Shown here: positions 13,009 through 27,076 of the stretch, piece by piece
How positions within the stretch are numbered: position 1 is the first letter of the stretch
Layout: the number at the start of each line of letters is the position of its first letter
Source: Hyperoplus lanceolatus
Taxonomy: Eukaryota; Chordata; Actinopteri; Uranoscopiformes; Ammodytidae
Assembly: GCA_026929865.2 (NCBI GenBank)
Contig: CM049408.1
Location: 25,828,501-25,892,500, forward strand
Length of the DNA: 64,000 nucleotides
Direction: 5' to 3'
Position numbers and translations under genes: made by a program
The notes under the pieces: generated by a model
Told to the model about the DNA's origin: nothing
The model's database searches: none
The model's input: the letters and a program-made list of their open reading frames with translations, nothing else

Positions 13009-14605
13009 CAGGGTTCGACATAACGTATAGCCCGATGGCCCGGGGCCAGTAAAATCATATGCAGGGCAAGTTGATTGGCCAGTCACTGTCCCGCCCGGGC
13101 CAGTGACTGGCCAATCACAGTTCAGTATCTATTTGTAGACTACATCATGGTTCATTGAAATGCGCGTTGAGAGTCGTAATGAAAGCAGTGTTTATTTAAG
13201 ACTCAATATAATAAACCTAATATAAAATATATTTTTTAATGAAAGGCCAGTGGACAACCGATGCGTGGGCGTTTTGACAGGCGGAGCAACAAGCGGATGC
13301 ACTCTCGCTCCGTTGGCAGAGCTGCCTACCGTCCGCCTGCGAGTCGACAAATTAATCGACTTGCTTTGCCCCCTTTCTTTCTTCCCACAGCAGAGGTTGA
13401 GGTGCAGAAAATGAGTTCTGCGCTTTTCCTTTATCTGCCGCCGTAATGTTGCAGTATTTGCATCCAAGCCCCAATGGTAATACAAATGAGAGGCGTTATT
13501 TAACCGCTGTGAATGCGTCTCCGGTGAGTGTGTCGGTTGTAGACAGAAACCAACGGAGGGACTCCGCTCACTGGACAGTTCCTATAGTCGCGCAGTTTGG
13601 CACTGTGTTTTCAGGCTCGAGACATTCAATCAGATCGTGGAAGTCTTTCCCATTGAAATCGCTAACGGGGAGAATATCCCCGGTTATTATTTTAGCCACA
13701 AACCACAGTTCATCTGCGGCGGCTCACTCGCTGGCGAGATCACACGGTGAAACGCTGCTGTGATCGGACGAAGGCATTGTGTGTTTCTAAGGTGATTTAA
13801 CGTCATAGTCTTAGACGGGGGCGTTTAACTTATGCTGCATATTTTGCACTGCATTGTTTTTTATCAATAGTTTGAAAAAATGGTCCCACACCGGACTCTT
13901 ATGTGAAGCTGACACTTCATGGAGAAGTGACACTCCTGCAGCGCGCGGCACTCCTGCAGACGTGAACTCACATACACGGTGAAATCTCCCATTAAAAAAA
14001 AACGGCATAACCCACTGATTTTCGGATTTCTATTCTATTTTTAAAGTCAACTTGAGCGCAAGTGGAAAACCGGTCATTCGGTCGACACATTCACATCCCT
14101 AATGCATATAGAGAAAGTAATAAAAACAGCCTACACCACAAAGACTGATCAGACCTTCATCTTATTATTTTTTTAATGTTTGAACATGACTTCTGCAGGT
14201 GAACTATTCATTAAACTGCCCAAATTCAAGAATAAAAACAATCAAACTACTGGACTTTAAAATACTGGCCGACCCCTTCAACATACTTTCAGTTGTAGGC
14301 TTCAAATTCAATATGTTTGCCTGGTTTTACATTATGTGTATGAGCAATATCAACATTTCATATAATTAACTAAAAGAAAAATAACCAAATCTAAAGGGAA
14401 TATCTATAATGTTACAGTATAGATATTCCCTTTAGATCTGGTTATCTTTCTTTATTTTTCTAATACTGGTATTATAATTATTGACACTAAATTATGAAGA
14501 ACAAAAAAGTGTGTGCAGGGCTAGTGAAAATATACAAGGGGCCAGTAAAACTCGGATCCACTGGCCCGGCGGGCCAGTAGGAAAAAAAAGTTATGTTGAA
14601 CCCTG
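13009..14605. mobile_element. hAT-like DNA transposon, about 1.6 kb, non-autonomous
   Basis: Terminal inverted repeats: cagggttcgacataac at the left; the right end reverse-complemented reads cagggttcaacataac. Just inside, both ends hold phrases like 'ggccagtaaaa' and 'cccg-ggcc'. The CAGGG start is typical of hAT elements. No transposase frame was recognised; the interior has a CpG-rich part (13255-13800) that may be a captured or regulatory segment. Flanks share gtgta, but a clean 8-bp duplication is not seen. Confidence 0.7.
14381..14445. repeat. Long hairpin inside the hAT-like element
   Basis: Left arm 14381-14408 pairs with 14418-14445 at 27 of 28 positions around a 9-nt loop. Confidence 0.9.
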
Positions 14606-16169
14606 GTGTATTTCACCTTCATAGACTATGTTACGTTGCCAAGCAATTTTTGAGGAACTCTTAATGGCTGTGATTGAGTTAGCCCAATTTAGCCGTGTGG
14701 TTAAATTAGATTAGTGAACACAGCACTGGCCCCTTGAAGTACAGGGAAACATTTCAGTCTTTGCAGATTTTAAGAAAAATGTCTAGGGCAATACCGGTAT
14801 ATCCTCTATGTTAGAAGTAGAAGTCTGTGGTTTGTATCTATCCTGGAAAGCACCTGTGTAGGTGTGAGGTAAGAGGTAATATCATAGTAAAGTAGTTTGA
14901 CTCCAAAGACACTGTGATTCTAACCTCAGAGACTAATGTTTATACAAGCGATGGTCTGTAAATAGCAAAAGCTAAATATTCCGTTGGTGTGCACTTTGCA
15001 CAGTTCTATTTCAGTTGCCAGGAATGATTCAGCAGTCACGGTGGACGCCTTCCTTTTTCCAGAAATGTTGGACAGATCTTTTGAAAAGGAGCCCAAAAGA
15101 AAAAAAAGAAAAAAAAAGAGGCTGCAATATGAACATCAGAAGTCCATTCAAACAGCCAAAGAGCCGTGTAATGATGACGTTCTCTCTACACTGCCAAAGA
15201 TGGAAATCATTTTTGTTTTGTTTTAAGACTCGTAAGGCAGGCAGTATCATTGAATCAAACATGACAGGTTAGAATGAGGGCTAACATCAGATGACCCAAA
15301 AGTTCAAGTCCAATTTTTTTTCTAAGCAGTAGAATCAACAACTGAAACATTTCATGGCCGATTCTAGAGCTCCTTCGCTAGTGTCCGGGGGGCGACACCA
15401 GTTTGTAAACGCTGCCATACTAAGAGATACAGAGAGCATTTTGTGGAGCTTATACGCTTCATACACGTTGTGTCAACAACAGCTTGAATGCAACTATGAT
15501 TCATTTAAAAAGGAAAAAGTAACCTTTAGTTTTAATCTGACAAGAGAAGATTATCTTTTTTTGGAAAGGGCAAGGAAAGGACAGCCTTGGCCCTGTCATC
15601 TCAAATGAAGGAAGCAGGTAAAATAAATCTGACAAGACATCAAGCCTTTGCTAAAGAAGGGGGCAGACAGGCAGACCAGGAATACAGACAACGGACTGCA
15701 GAGAACCAGGGAATGGAAAATTACCAGGGCTCCACAATCAGCTGGGCACCTTTGATCAGCCGCGGCCCAGGCAGGCACCAATTACTGTGGGATAATCGGG
15801 CAGCCTGACGAGCTGCAGGCACCGTGGGCACAACGGGTCAGTGGCCAGCAGGCAAAGGCCCGGTCAACACGGCCAAAAGCCGACGGGTGAAATGCTGCAC
15901 GAAGGAGGAGGCCAACCGGACAAGGCTGCACAGTGAAGACATTGTTCCCCTGCTGTCGACTCAGCACAGTGGCACTCTCTCCCTCTCTCTCTCCTCCTCT
16001 TTCTCTCTCTCTCTCAGGCCAGACATCCCTCTCTCCGTCCGCAGACCGCTCTTTGGTGGAGGAGGAATGGGTGCAATGGTGGGGAATGTGTGAAGCTTTT
16101 TTTATTATCTTATATTCTAAATATCTTCATGTCTCTGGTAGTGATACCTATCGTTGTGTTGTTGTCTGA
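14606..16169. other. Intergenic, nothing recognised
   Basis: Unique-looking sequence. The part at 15660-15960 is G+C-richer and complex, without an open frame that resembles a known protein. A CT-rich patch lies at 15976-16016. Confidence 0.55.
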
Positions 16170-16527
16170 ACTAGAGCTGCAACGATTAATCGACAAATCG
16201 ATTATTAAAATAATCGCCAACTATTTTGATAATCGATTAATCGTTTTGAGTAATTTTTTTTATAAAATATGTTCAAATTCTCTGATTTCAACTTCTCAAA
16301 TGTGAATATTTTCTGGTTTCTTTAATCCTATTTTGACAGTAAACTGAAATATCTGTGTGTTTTGGACATAACAATACATTTGAGGACATCAACATGGGCT
16401 TTGGAAAATGTATCAACATTTTTCACCATTTTCTGATGTTTTACGGAACAAAACACTAATAGATTAATTGAGAAAATAATCGACAGATTAATCGATTTTC
16501 AAAATAATCGTTAGTCACAGCCCTAGT
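16170..16527. mobile_element. hAT-type MITE
   Basis: Left end agagctgcaacgattaatcg, right end aataatcgttagtcacagcc then ctag. The repeated attaatcga/taatcgatt words are the signature of a very common fish hAT MITE. About 358 bp, no frame. Confidence 0.85.
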
Positions 16528-17116
16528 CTGACTCTGAACATCAATATAATGGCAATAAACTACGTGAACTTGCACCTTCTACTATTTTGCCCTTCTCTAT
16601 GCAACAAACCCAGAGTTTTTTCACTGTATGGAGAAATGTTTGGTGCAAGCATAAGACTTTTACAGTTAAAAGAAGATAGCACACACTTCTTGTTTTTACT
16701 GTTGCACACATAGTTGTGAAGCCAAAAAGGTTATGACAAAAATGTGTCTGCGTAGAAACCCCCAAAAGACCCACCCTGAGCCAGGCAAAGCCCTGATAAC
16801 ATATGCAACATACGTAGAACAAATGTGCACGCACACATGCTGCTCACACACCTGTCGTGTGATTCTGTGATAAACAAAACGCTGCAGCAGTGCTCAAGGC
16901 GGCACACACACACGGTGATGCAACACACAGGAAACATATTCCTCGCCCGCCCCTGTAATAACTCCTTCCTTCCCAGGAAAAAGGCTGGACTACCTGTTCC
17001 TGTCTTACTTTACTTTATCTGAAGGAATGTGGACTGACAAAGCAAAGTAAATCTATCTGTGTGTGACCTATTCAACTAGCGCAAGTGTTACCTTTTTTTC
17101 TCTTTCACTCAGGCAT

Positions 17117-17425
<309 letters not shown>

Positions 17426-18584
17426 ATAAACAGAAGCTAAGCTTGTCTCTACTCGAAGCAGAAGAACATGATATTCAGCTCATTAATAATTGACTGTCTT
17501 CTTGTGCTACTACACAGTCGGCTTCTGTGTGTCTCTTTCTTCCACTGTCAACAATACAGGGATATGTAACAGTTCAACAATGTCTCCATAGTTACTGCTG
17601 CTGCGAAATGATAAAATAACTCAATTACATCATCACATTTCACTTTTCTCATCACTGAATCTTTTGCCCTGCTCATACTGTAGTACACAGTTATTCAACA
17701 GAAACACAGTAGCCAAGGGACAAGGAGACACATTGCAGTTACACAACAGCTAGAGCCGGTCCAAGTCGAGCCATGTGGGCCAGAAGGAGCTTCCCTGTAT
17801 AAACCTACAGTCAGCAAGAGGAAAAAGAGTCTGATCTCAGAGCAGTGGAATATATCAAGAGATGGTGCACTGTTATGAAAGAGTTGGTTTTGTATGAGGC
17901 CAAAACCTGTGTTTGGATCCTGGTACCAAGGCTGCATTTTTCTTTGATGCCTTGGTTTAATAAGTGAATAGAATTCTCTGCAAAAACAAATCTGTTTTTA
18001 ACATCAGACCATTTCAGTCATCTCATAATGCACTAGTGTAAAGAGCGGCCTTAACATAACAGAGCAAATACACTGACAAGTATGGTTCGAATCATCATGT
18101 AAATATACCAAAAAATAACTGTACACTCTGCCAAGGAGGAGTTTTACAGGAGGAAGATTAAGTCCGGTCCTCTGTTTGTAGCATCCATCAGCCCACTGTT
18201 CTACTTGTCAATATTGCCAACATTTTATTAACAAATTGCATGAATTATCAAATAATAATAAATCAGATTATACTGTATATGGTCCCCCCCGCCCCGCCAT
18301 CAGCTACTAATAACACATAAAATCTGCTTCTACTGGAAAAACTGTGTTGTCATATTGTTCTTATTGATGCTTCACACAGCATTTGCTTTGGTGGTGGTGG
18401 TGGTAACCCAGGAACCGGTGCCACGGCAACATGAACACACGTCCCGAGTGACGACAGTTAGGTGGGGCGAGGAAAGGCCGCGACTGAACTGCACTTCAGA
18501 CAGAACAGCCTGTGTGTGCTCAGATGAGTACATGGAAATTGTGCACAATGTATGAGGGAATGGCTTCACTGTCACCATGTCATG

Positions 18585-18666
<82 letters not shown>

Positions 18667-19741
18667 ACTGGTTCAGACAGGGAGTTTTTCCACCAACCAT
18701 ACTGAGATGCTCACATTAGTGCAAACAGAGCAACTGATGTGCACCAACAGCCAATAACAATATTTGAATTTTAGTGTTTCCCACATCAGATAACGGTTAA
18801 AGCTATATTGGGTATTTTTTTTTTTTTTTTTGAATAGGTCACATTTCACATAGATACACCGACAGTGTTGAAATAATAACTGAGATTTCCTCATGGGGTT
18901 ACGCACTATAGCTTTTTAATTGGGGGACCTGATAAGCCAGACAACAAGGAGTGGTGGGAAAATGTTTAAATCACAAAAGCCAAGTCTCAGATCCGATAAC
19001 TGTCTGAAACCATTGCCAATGTAAATTACATAATTAAATGACTTGCAGGGAGAGAGGGGAGGATGACCTATTTCACCCTTTTTTGTAAATAGCTAAGTGA
19101 ATGGATTTCTTACCTATGGTTACCTCTTGGGGAAATCCTACTGTTTCTTTCTTCATAAATAGAACTAAGCACATACACACTTTTGCTAGCACTGATAGCC
19201 GGTCTTAAAGCTCCAAGCCTGTGAGATCCACCAGCGATCTCTCTGTCCTGGGTCAGTCGTAATTAAAGCAGAGATCAGAGGGCTGAATAAAGCATGAGGA
19301 GGCTCAGGTATCGCTCTATATAGGGGCCCAGGACTGAGACAAAAGAAGTCCCATAGCCCCATACATTACCATGGGAGGAGTGATCACACACACAAACCTG
19401 AAAGGCAACTCTTCGCAATTCGCATACAGTGACGTGACGCACCCCCCAACCACAACTTAACCACCCCTAATTCCATGTTTAAACCAACAGGGCAAAATGA
19501 GGCGCTCATTGCCCCTTGGACTCAATTAAGAGCTTCAGATATAATTGTACCAAATGCAGACACTCCAAGAACTGTGCTCAAAGCAGTAAGACACCACGCA
19601 ACACCCAACCCTTTACACTGTTGTTTTTCACTTTTTAAATGAGTGCTGACGCAGACAATACTCAGACTAAAAGTCAGCCTACAGATACAAATACAGCACA
19701 CTTTGCATGAAAAAGTGGGGTTAAATGCAATGTAGAAAACA
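17426..19741. other. Intergenic, nothing recognised except (AC)n
   Basis: Holds a 76-bp (AC)n at 18586-18661 and short homopolymers. The segment 19200-19400 is complex and G+C-richer; it could be regulatory but shows no decisive motif. Confidence 0.6.
18586..18661. repeat. (AC)n microsatellite
   Basis: 76 bp of AC. Confidence 0.97.
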
Positions 19742-19841
19742 ATCCAGTGTTAATACAAAGCCTATAGGCTCTGTAAACGGGCATGTTGCTAGCTAACACT
19801 TGTGTCACCTCATACAATCCAAGTTTAGTTAACATTGTCAT

Positions 19842-19910
<69 letters not shown>
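19742..19910. mobile_element. MITE-A fragment followed by (TG)n
   Basis: tccagtgttaatacaaagcc and ggctctgtaaacgggcat belong to the MITE-A left arm. The copy ends near 19800, and a 68-bp TG tract lies at 19843-19910. Confidence 0.7.
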
Positions 19911-19911
<1 letters not shown>

Positions 19912-20288
19912 TAAACATAATCAAAAGATGCTCCTCAGTCATCGTTTTACCTATATAGAATCTTCCAAAACTCTTTCAAAAAGTGCCTGCTGCTTTATAC
20001 GAAAAAGTGATGACAAACAACTACAATAAAAAAAAACATTTCCCCTCTGCTTTGTAGGATAACTACAATGTTGCTTACCAACCAATACATCAAAGACTCA
20101 ATCCCACTCTGCAGCCGTTCCTCAGACAGAACCTATTTCAGGCTCCTTAAGTTGAAATGGGGTCAGCTGCACATTTGAGATCCTGACTCTTAAACCTTCC
20201 CTCTGGTACAATCTCCTCACAGGCTCTCCCTGTTGGATCCGTTCCCAATCAGCTCAGAATAAGGAGGCTCTGGTATGTGCATACAAGT

Positions 20289-20290
20289 GC

Positions 20291-20324
<34 letters not shown>
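20289..20324. repeat. (ACAG)n microsatellite
   Basis: About nine perfect ACAG units. Confidence 0.97.
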
Positions 20325-20325
<1 letters not shown>

Positions 20326-20431
20326 GGGTATGTCTTGGTTCTAATGATTCAGCAGATAGCAATTCCCACAATGCAACTGGATTTTAATTGCTAAGATTTT
20401 GTTACAGCACGTCTTAATTCTACCCGTTTGT

Positions 20432-20625
20432 GTACTCTGTAAACAAAGGTGTCCCACTGTAGCTAGCAACATGCCAGTTCACAGAGCCTAGGCTGTGAAT
20501 TCACACTGGATTTTTTTTTTTTTGTTGGGGGGGGGGGGGTTAGCGTGCACACAGTACAGGTAGCAGATCGTAAGGAGATATTCACTGGTTTGAACAAAAA
20601 GCATTCTATCACTGACTCCCCTATT
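20432..20625. mobile_element. MITE-A copy, 5' truncated
   Basis: Has ctctgtaaacaaaggtgtcc, tagctagcaacatgccagtt and cacagagcctaggctgtg, then a T/G homopolymer patch where other copies read ttttttcagcg. Confidence 0.8.
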
Positions 20626-20936
20626 AACCATAGTATAGCAGAAAAAATTCAACTTGGAAATTCATTTTGAGTCAATCTGTCACTAGGGCTTGTAGGTAAA
20701 AGTCTCCAGACTAGAAGCAGCTCCTTTACTGAGATGTGTTTTGGAACTCATCCTGAAAGGTTCAAGCGTCTGGCAGAGAAGAGCGTCAAGACAGATTCCA
20801 CACCACTTCTGTAACTTTAATAATGGACTGGTCTGCCTTCTCTGTCACACTCTCTTAGCATTCATGCCATCATAAACACATGTATAAGGATTTAATATTG
20901 TCGCTCCTAGTGAAACAAAAATGATGTGTCAGGCAT

Positions 20937-21377
20937 TTAAAGGTGCAGTGTGTTAAGGGAATTGGCGTTTTGCAGAACAGACTTGGAAGAGATGGGATAT
21001 AATATTCATGAGTATGTTTTAACTAGTGTACTGCGGCCACAATGTTTCTACAGTAGCACGGAATGGACAAACTTAACGGCCTTACACCTTTTTATATACA
21101 GTGGGTGACCGCTGGAAATGCACCTGTTGGCAAACGAAGAAGAACTATAGAATAATTCAAATAACTAAATCCATCTTCACCCACTAGATATAGTGGAAAG
21201 ACCTGAGGCAGTGGTGGATGATGCCATCTTAAGAAACTATCTTCTTGTCCTTGAAGGCCACCATAACTTCTCTAAATTCTCCGAACGGGAGGGGTAATAT
21301 CAAGGGAGCGTTGCAATCTTGAACTTCAACCGCTAAATTACATCAAAATACTCCTATATTACACACTGTACCTTTAA
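20937..21377. mobile_element. MITE-B-like element with TTAA ends
   Basis: Left end ttaaaggtgcagtgtgttaa; the right end, reverse-complemented, reads ttaaaggtacagtgtgtaat. About 440 bp, no coding capacity. TTAA flanks both ends, as for piggyBac/Kolobok-like elements. Confidence 0.8.
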
Positions 21378-21700
21378 AACGCACCTGAGTTTACTTTGCT
21401 CTATTCTTATCTTTCCACACGACCAAGCTAAAGCAGCAAACATTTGAGTATGACTCGAAAGCACGTGGTGTGCCTAAACTTTTAGTGAACTCTGATGTTA
21501 ACAAAAAGACACAGGTTATGGATGACAAAACACTAAATCAGCCAGCTCATTGAAAGGTCCACATTAAAACAGCAGCAAGGATTAACATGACAAGTAAACA
21601 GAGCAGGTGAGCAGTCAGGAGACTTTCACAGACACATTGCCGTATTACAGACCAGTTGATGTTGTAAAGTAAGTTGAGAAACACAGAAGCATATCCAACC

Positions 21701-22183
<483 letters not shown>

Positions 22184-22773
22184 AGAGGCCTAGCCCACGT
22201 TCTTGTCATGTCTTTATCAATTCAGTTAGCATCGGTCTGAAAGCTTAGCCGTCATTCTCGCTCCCTCAGTGCTTCCACCAGTGATACCACAAGCTGGACT
22301 ATCTCCTTGCTATCAGGGAACATAAGTGAAGCCCTTTGATTGCTTCGTCATCGCGAGCAGCAAATTTAATCTCTCGATGTTGCACCATTCACTCACTCAC
22401 TCACACAATCAGTTTTTCCAAGATAAAAAAAAAAAAGTGGCCCTAACCTTGGAGAACAGAGCGAACTGCTGACAGTAAATGCTGGCTGGTTCCTCCCACG
22501 GCCAAGTAAATCACAAAAAGCCCCCAGACAGACACTTGCTCTTCTTGCATTCTCCTCCTCTCACAAACAGCTGACATACTGACACAGTGGGTTTCGGAGG
22601 CAACTAGCCAATAACTGCCTCCCTTATATTATGTGGGATGAGCTGAGCCATGAGTTTCTATCTCTCTGTGTGGTAGACTTCAAATTCCTTTCCGTGAGAC
22701 ATTCATCGTTTCCAAATGGTACCATCGCCATAAATATACTGGGCCAGATAAGAGCTGCAAGTCATCATAACTG

Positions 22774-22810
<37 letters not shown>

Positions 22811-24370
22811 AAAATTCCCAAAGGTTACAGTTCAGTTTTAATGACTTTCTTCACCACAAATGGTATTTAATTGAACATATTTTTGTTTTGGGCTGTTGGA
22901 AGGCTGAAGCAAGTGAATATGAACTTGTCATTTTGCTCTGTTTGACAATATAATGTGCCTTTTTTCACAATTTTATGACAAAACTAGAAACGGTTTATTG
23001 AAGAAAATAACCGGCAAATTAAATAAGTTGCATCTTTGCGTAACATATGATACAACAAGTCAGGATAAGTTTTATTCAGATTAAACTATCAGCTTCTACC
23101 TTGGATAGTCGACAGCAACATATCAATGTTTTACATACTTTTTATCTATGTATAGATTTAGATAACTCAGCTTGTGATAGTATACTCAATTCAAACAAGG
23201 TCCCATTTATTAACAAAACAGTAATGACTCAACAATTCAAATGCAGCCACTGTCTATCCAACAGACAGGATATTTCAGTCTGAATGGCTGAGCTGCTGTG
23301 GCTATCGCACCATCTATCCATCATTGGAGCTATTGTAACATGTGTGCTAGTGGAAGGTAATCCAGCCACTGATGTTTATCTGATCGGGGATGGCAAAACC
23401 GCAGTGAAAATCTCTTGTTCTGTGGTGGTTCCAATTGGATTAAACTTTGGTACAACAACAAGGAGTAGAAGAAGAAGAAGAAAAAGAAAAGGTCCAGCCA
23501 TGATATCATTACCGTATAAATTAATCTAGGACACATTATCACATGCCACAAATATTCCACAGTGTTAAGACTATGAGTCACAGTTTATATCTTCAGGGCG
23601 AATCAACCTGTATAAGGCTGGGTGCTGCCCGACGGAGCAGCTGGCGATGTTAAGCAAATGTTTCGATTACGAGACATTTTGCCAAGTGTCTAAGGTTCAC
23701 TGCTAACCTATTGCAATTCCAATTAGGGTCTTGTTTTCAATTATTTATGTAAATTCCTTATTAAAGACCTTTTATGGATCTGTAACACAATTAGACAAGT
23801 CTCATTTAAGGTTATGTTTAGTGTTTGATGACTTTTGAAAGATTCATTTCACACATGTTTAATACCAATTACGGCCTAATTTTAAGATTAACTTATTCAC
23901 ATGACTTTTTTCGGATCTGCAGGGACCTTTTTCAATGCCAGTTTACATTAATAACGTTGACATTAACACACAGTGACCCTAGTGACAGTCGCTAGCTGAT
24001 AGCTTTTTCCCTCATTCATTAGGTTCTGCTTGTCGTAAAGTTAACCAGGTAACTTCAGTGTCGTTCGTTGCTGAACTAACGCTAGGTAGCTAACTAACAT
24101 TTTAGCTCCTTCGTCAAGGTACAAAATAGACTGTTTGACAGACAGCCTCACCGTTTACATTTAGCTCTTTCTGCCCTATGGTCAGGTTAGCAATGCGGGC
24201 TAACCTAAATGCCATGTAATTGGGTTTAAGAGCAGAGCTAACATAGCTGCGCGTGTGCGTGTGTGTGTGCGTGCTTCATCCGAAAACAACCAGCACTGAG
24301 GCTAGTGCCGCTTAGCTGGGCAAGCTAACGAGCATTTTACCGTGGGGAAAACCTGGGGGGAAAAACACAC
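22184..24370. other. Intergenic, nothing recognised
   Basis: Contains a 22-base T run near 22781-22804 and otherwise mixed unique sequence. 23940-24340 is rich in gctagctaac-like words, as is common next to fish promoters. Confidence 0.6.
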
Positions 24371-24720
24371 CTTTAGACATATTCCGACGTACCTGTGATG
24401 CCCCGTTGATGCCGTCACCTCCGTATCACGAGCCGTGCAAGTGCCAAAATAATTCAAATTCCACAGAAAGTGTTGAGGGGGGTGGGGAGAGACGCTGGCA
24501 GTCCAAGCGCTTCAGTTCCAATCGCTGTGTGTATGTGAATGGCTGTGCTGCGCCGAACCTCAACCAAACTTCGTCCTTAGCAACGGACCGCCCCCTGGCG
24601 ACCTCATTGGCCGCCGCGTGCAGATTGAAGGTGATCGACGGACCGAGGTGCATGCAACCATGGGATCTAAAGTGGACTTTTCCCCAAGCATTTACCTCTG
24701 CCCCTGCATATGACACCTCT
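24371..24720 (-). promoter_or_regulatory. CpG-rich promoter-like block with a candidate first exon
   Basis: CpG dinucleotides are dense here compared with the CpG-poor flanks. Elements seen: an inverted CCAAT box (cattggccgcc near 24606), an RFX/X-box-like half site (gtccttagcaac near 24573), and a textbook donor on the minus strand, CATCACAG|GTACGT, with the exon ending at 24393. No ATG lies in the proximal exon part, so it would be 5' UTR. The downstream gene (leftward) was not identified. Orientation is inferred from the donor only. Confidence 0.45.
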
Positions 24721-25769
24721 CTGTTATACTACTGTGGCGTAGTTATCAGGCTGGATAAGTCTGATGCTGCACTGCACTTCGTCCTTTTCTGGATTCCTTC
24801 GATTGAAAATGAAAAGACAAGATCAATTCAATATATAGGCCTATATATATATATATATTTTTTTTTTAAATGGTACATATGTTACTTTAAATTGATTAAT
24901 AGCCTATCTAATATCGGCTAAGGCCACTTAATTTTTAGTTAAACTCTAACACCATTAAATAGTAACCTATAGGTCCCAGGCTATGTTGGGGGGTCTCTGG
25001 ATGAAAACCCAGATAATAAATACAGTATAGTTTTCACTATGATAGGTTAGGCTATATAATTAAATGTAAAGCTCAATTGAGATCACATGTTATACTATAT
25101 TTCCCTACTGGAGTCCAGCACCTGACCGGTTCTTGATCATTCTCTATCTTGCTGATATGCAAACACAGTCCTGTCAGTGAAGGCAGTCCTTTAACCACAT
25201 ACAGTATGCCTAGTCCAAAGGCTACCACTTAAATGCCTTTCCTCTTTTCACATGAGTGATCTTGAACACTGTCTTCTACTCTGCTGCTTTTAAAAACTGA
25301 TATGGCTTATCATATGTAGGCCTATAGCCTTTACTGCAAAAAATAATCATTCTAAATTAGAATATTAAAATATGATGGTTTTTCTCCGCAAATATATTGC
25401 TTCTTACCAGTAAGTTCTTGTGTTAGTTAAAGTATTTCACTTGCTTTAAGCGTGTTGCGCCTTCATTATCTTAATAAGGTATTATAACTTGTTAAAGAGA
25501 CATTTTTACTGAGTATGTTAATGCCTAAAACTAAATGGCCTCCTTCCCTCCTCTTTAAAAGGCCAGAAGTTTATCAGCATTAAGTTGCATTCCTCACATA
25601 GCAGTGGAGCATGCTAAGCTGCAGTCTGGACAGACTGGATCTGTACCCCGGAAGGTTGCAAAACCAACCAAGAAGAAAACAAAAAAAACTTTGCGTGACA
25701 TTGTTGTCAAGCCTGTTTTGATGATTATTGTCATGTCAATGCATTTCTTTGCACCGGATGTGTAAATCT

Positions 25770-25771
25770 AT

Positions 25772-25818
<47 letters not shown>
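25770..25818. repeat. (CT)n simple repeat
   Basis: About 49 bp of CT with one TA interruption. Confidence 0.95.
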
Positions 25819-26979
25819 AAAAATTCATTAATAATTTGTCTTCTTTTCTTTCCTCATTTTTTCTTTTCACTGTCACGCCACTTTTCTTCTTGATTAACTT
25901 GAACACAATCTTCTTTGTGACTTATAATTTAAAACAGGTGTTCATCCATCAACCTGTCAAAATCATAGTCACAAAATACTACTGTCTCTTGTATCTCTGA
26001 GGATGATCTGCCCCCTTGTGGTCACTATATGTAACTTCAGTAACGTGATCCACAGGTGTTATTTTTTATTACTGACTGTTTGAAGTTCTTTAAATGTACT
26101 TCTTCTATACAAATATTATAACATGAAAAACCCGTCGTATATGAAAGCGAACCCGTCAATTACAAATTTAAAATTCTGATTCCAAGTAAAAGTCACAACA
26201 CAACAGTCTATAACTACTGTTAGAAAGGGAAAAAAAATAATTAAGGACAAAATCTAATTAAAATATTTGAAAGTAAACATATTCATCCCATTTAAGAATA
26301 TAAATGATCTTGTTGGACTATATTATTGATGCGTTGATGTGGAAGCATTGCTTTGAAGTTGCATCAGAATCAATTTGTTAATTTATATTTTGTATTCACA
26401 ACCAGTATCTGTCCACTTTCAAGTACTTTGTTATAGTAAATGTAGCCTACTTAGTGACTTTCCACCAGTTGAGACTATTTTTATTATCTTGCTATTTATA
26501 TTTTTTGGTGAAATAGAAATAACTCAGGTATAAATCATGAACATTTCAACAAGTTACTGCTGTAAACTTGTATTGGGAATACAGCTTAACATTTTATTAT
26601 ACCTGTTCACAGCATTATAACCTCCACATATATCAAGTCTAAGATGACATCACACAATAGCCAACAGCCCTGAGCAGACAGTGTGCAAATCAAACGAATG
26701 AAGCTGTCGTTTGCCCCAGCCTTCATCAAGCTGCCGGAGTTTAATGCCAAAATCTTAGTGCAATAAATACACCAGCACTTTAGCAGCTGTCTTGTTGTCA
26801 ATGTCAGATGTCTCTTTTATGATTTTGAAGATGTTTTTATGTGAAGCAAGTGTCCAGCATCGTGTCAAAGGATTCTCATGCTTCTGTGATGTTTATTATG
26901 TGAAACAAACGGACCGTAGCACTGGGCCAAAGACACAATAAAGTGTATTCTCACTAGAATCAGCCAGACTCATTAAAAA

Positions 26980-26982
<3 letters not shown>

Positions 26983-27074
<92 letters not shown>
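26983..27074. repeat. (TG)n microsatellite
   Basis: About 92 bp of TG. Confidence 0.97.

Positions 27075-27076
<2 letters not shown>

Noticed and set aside
13446-13763. Open frame of 105 residues inside the hAT-like element
   Set aside because: No transposase motif (no hAT dimerisation block or zinc finger) and no recognised similarity.
15354-15608. Plus-strand open frame of 84 residues
   Set aside because: No similarity recognised, no splice context, and composition like the surrounding intergenic DNA.
23284-23529. Plus-strand open frame of 81 residues with an Arg/Lys-rich end
   Set aside because: The basic run comes from an AGA/AAG simple repeat; nothing else supports a gene.
24406-24921. 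Plus-strand open frame of 171 residues, the longest in the window
   Set aside because: No family resemblance, biased low-complexity tail, and it lies over the CpG promoter block where stop codons are rarer.
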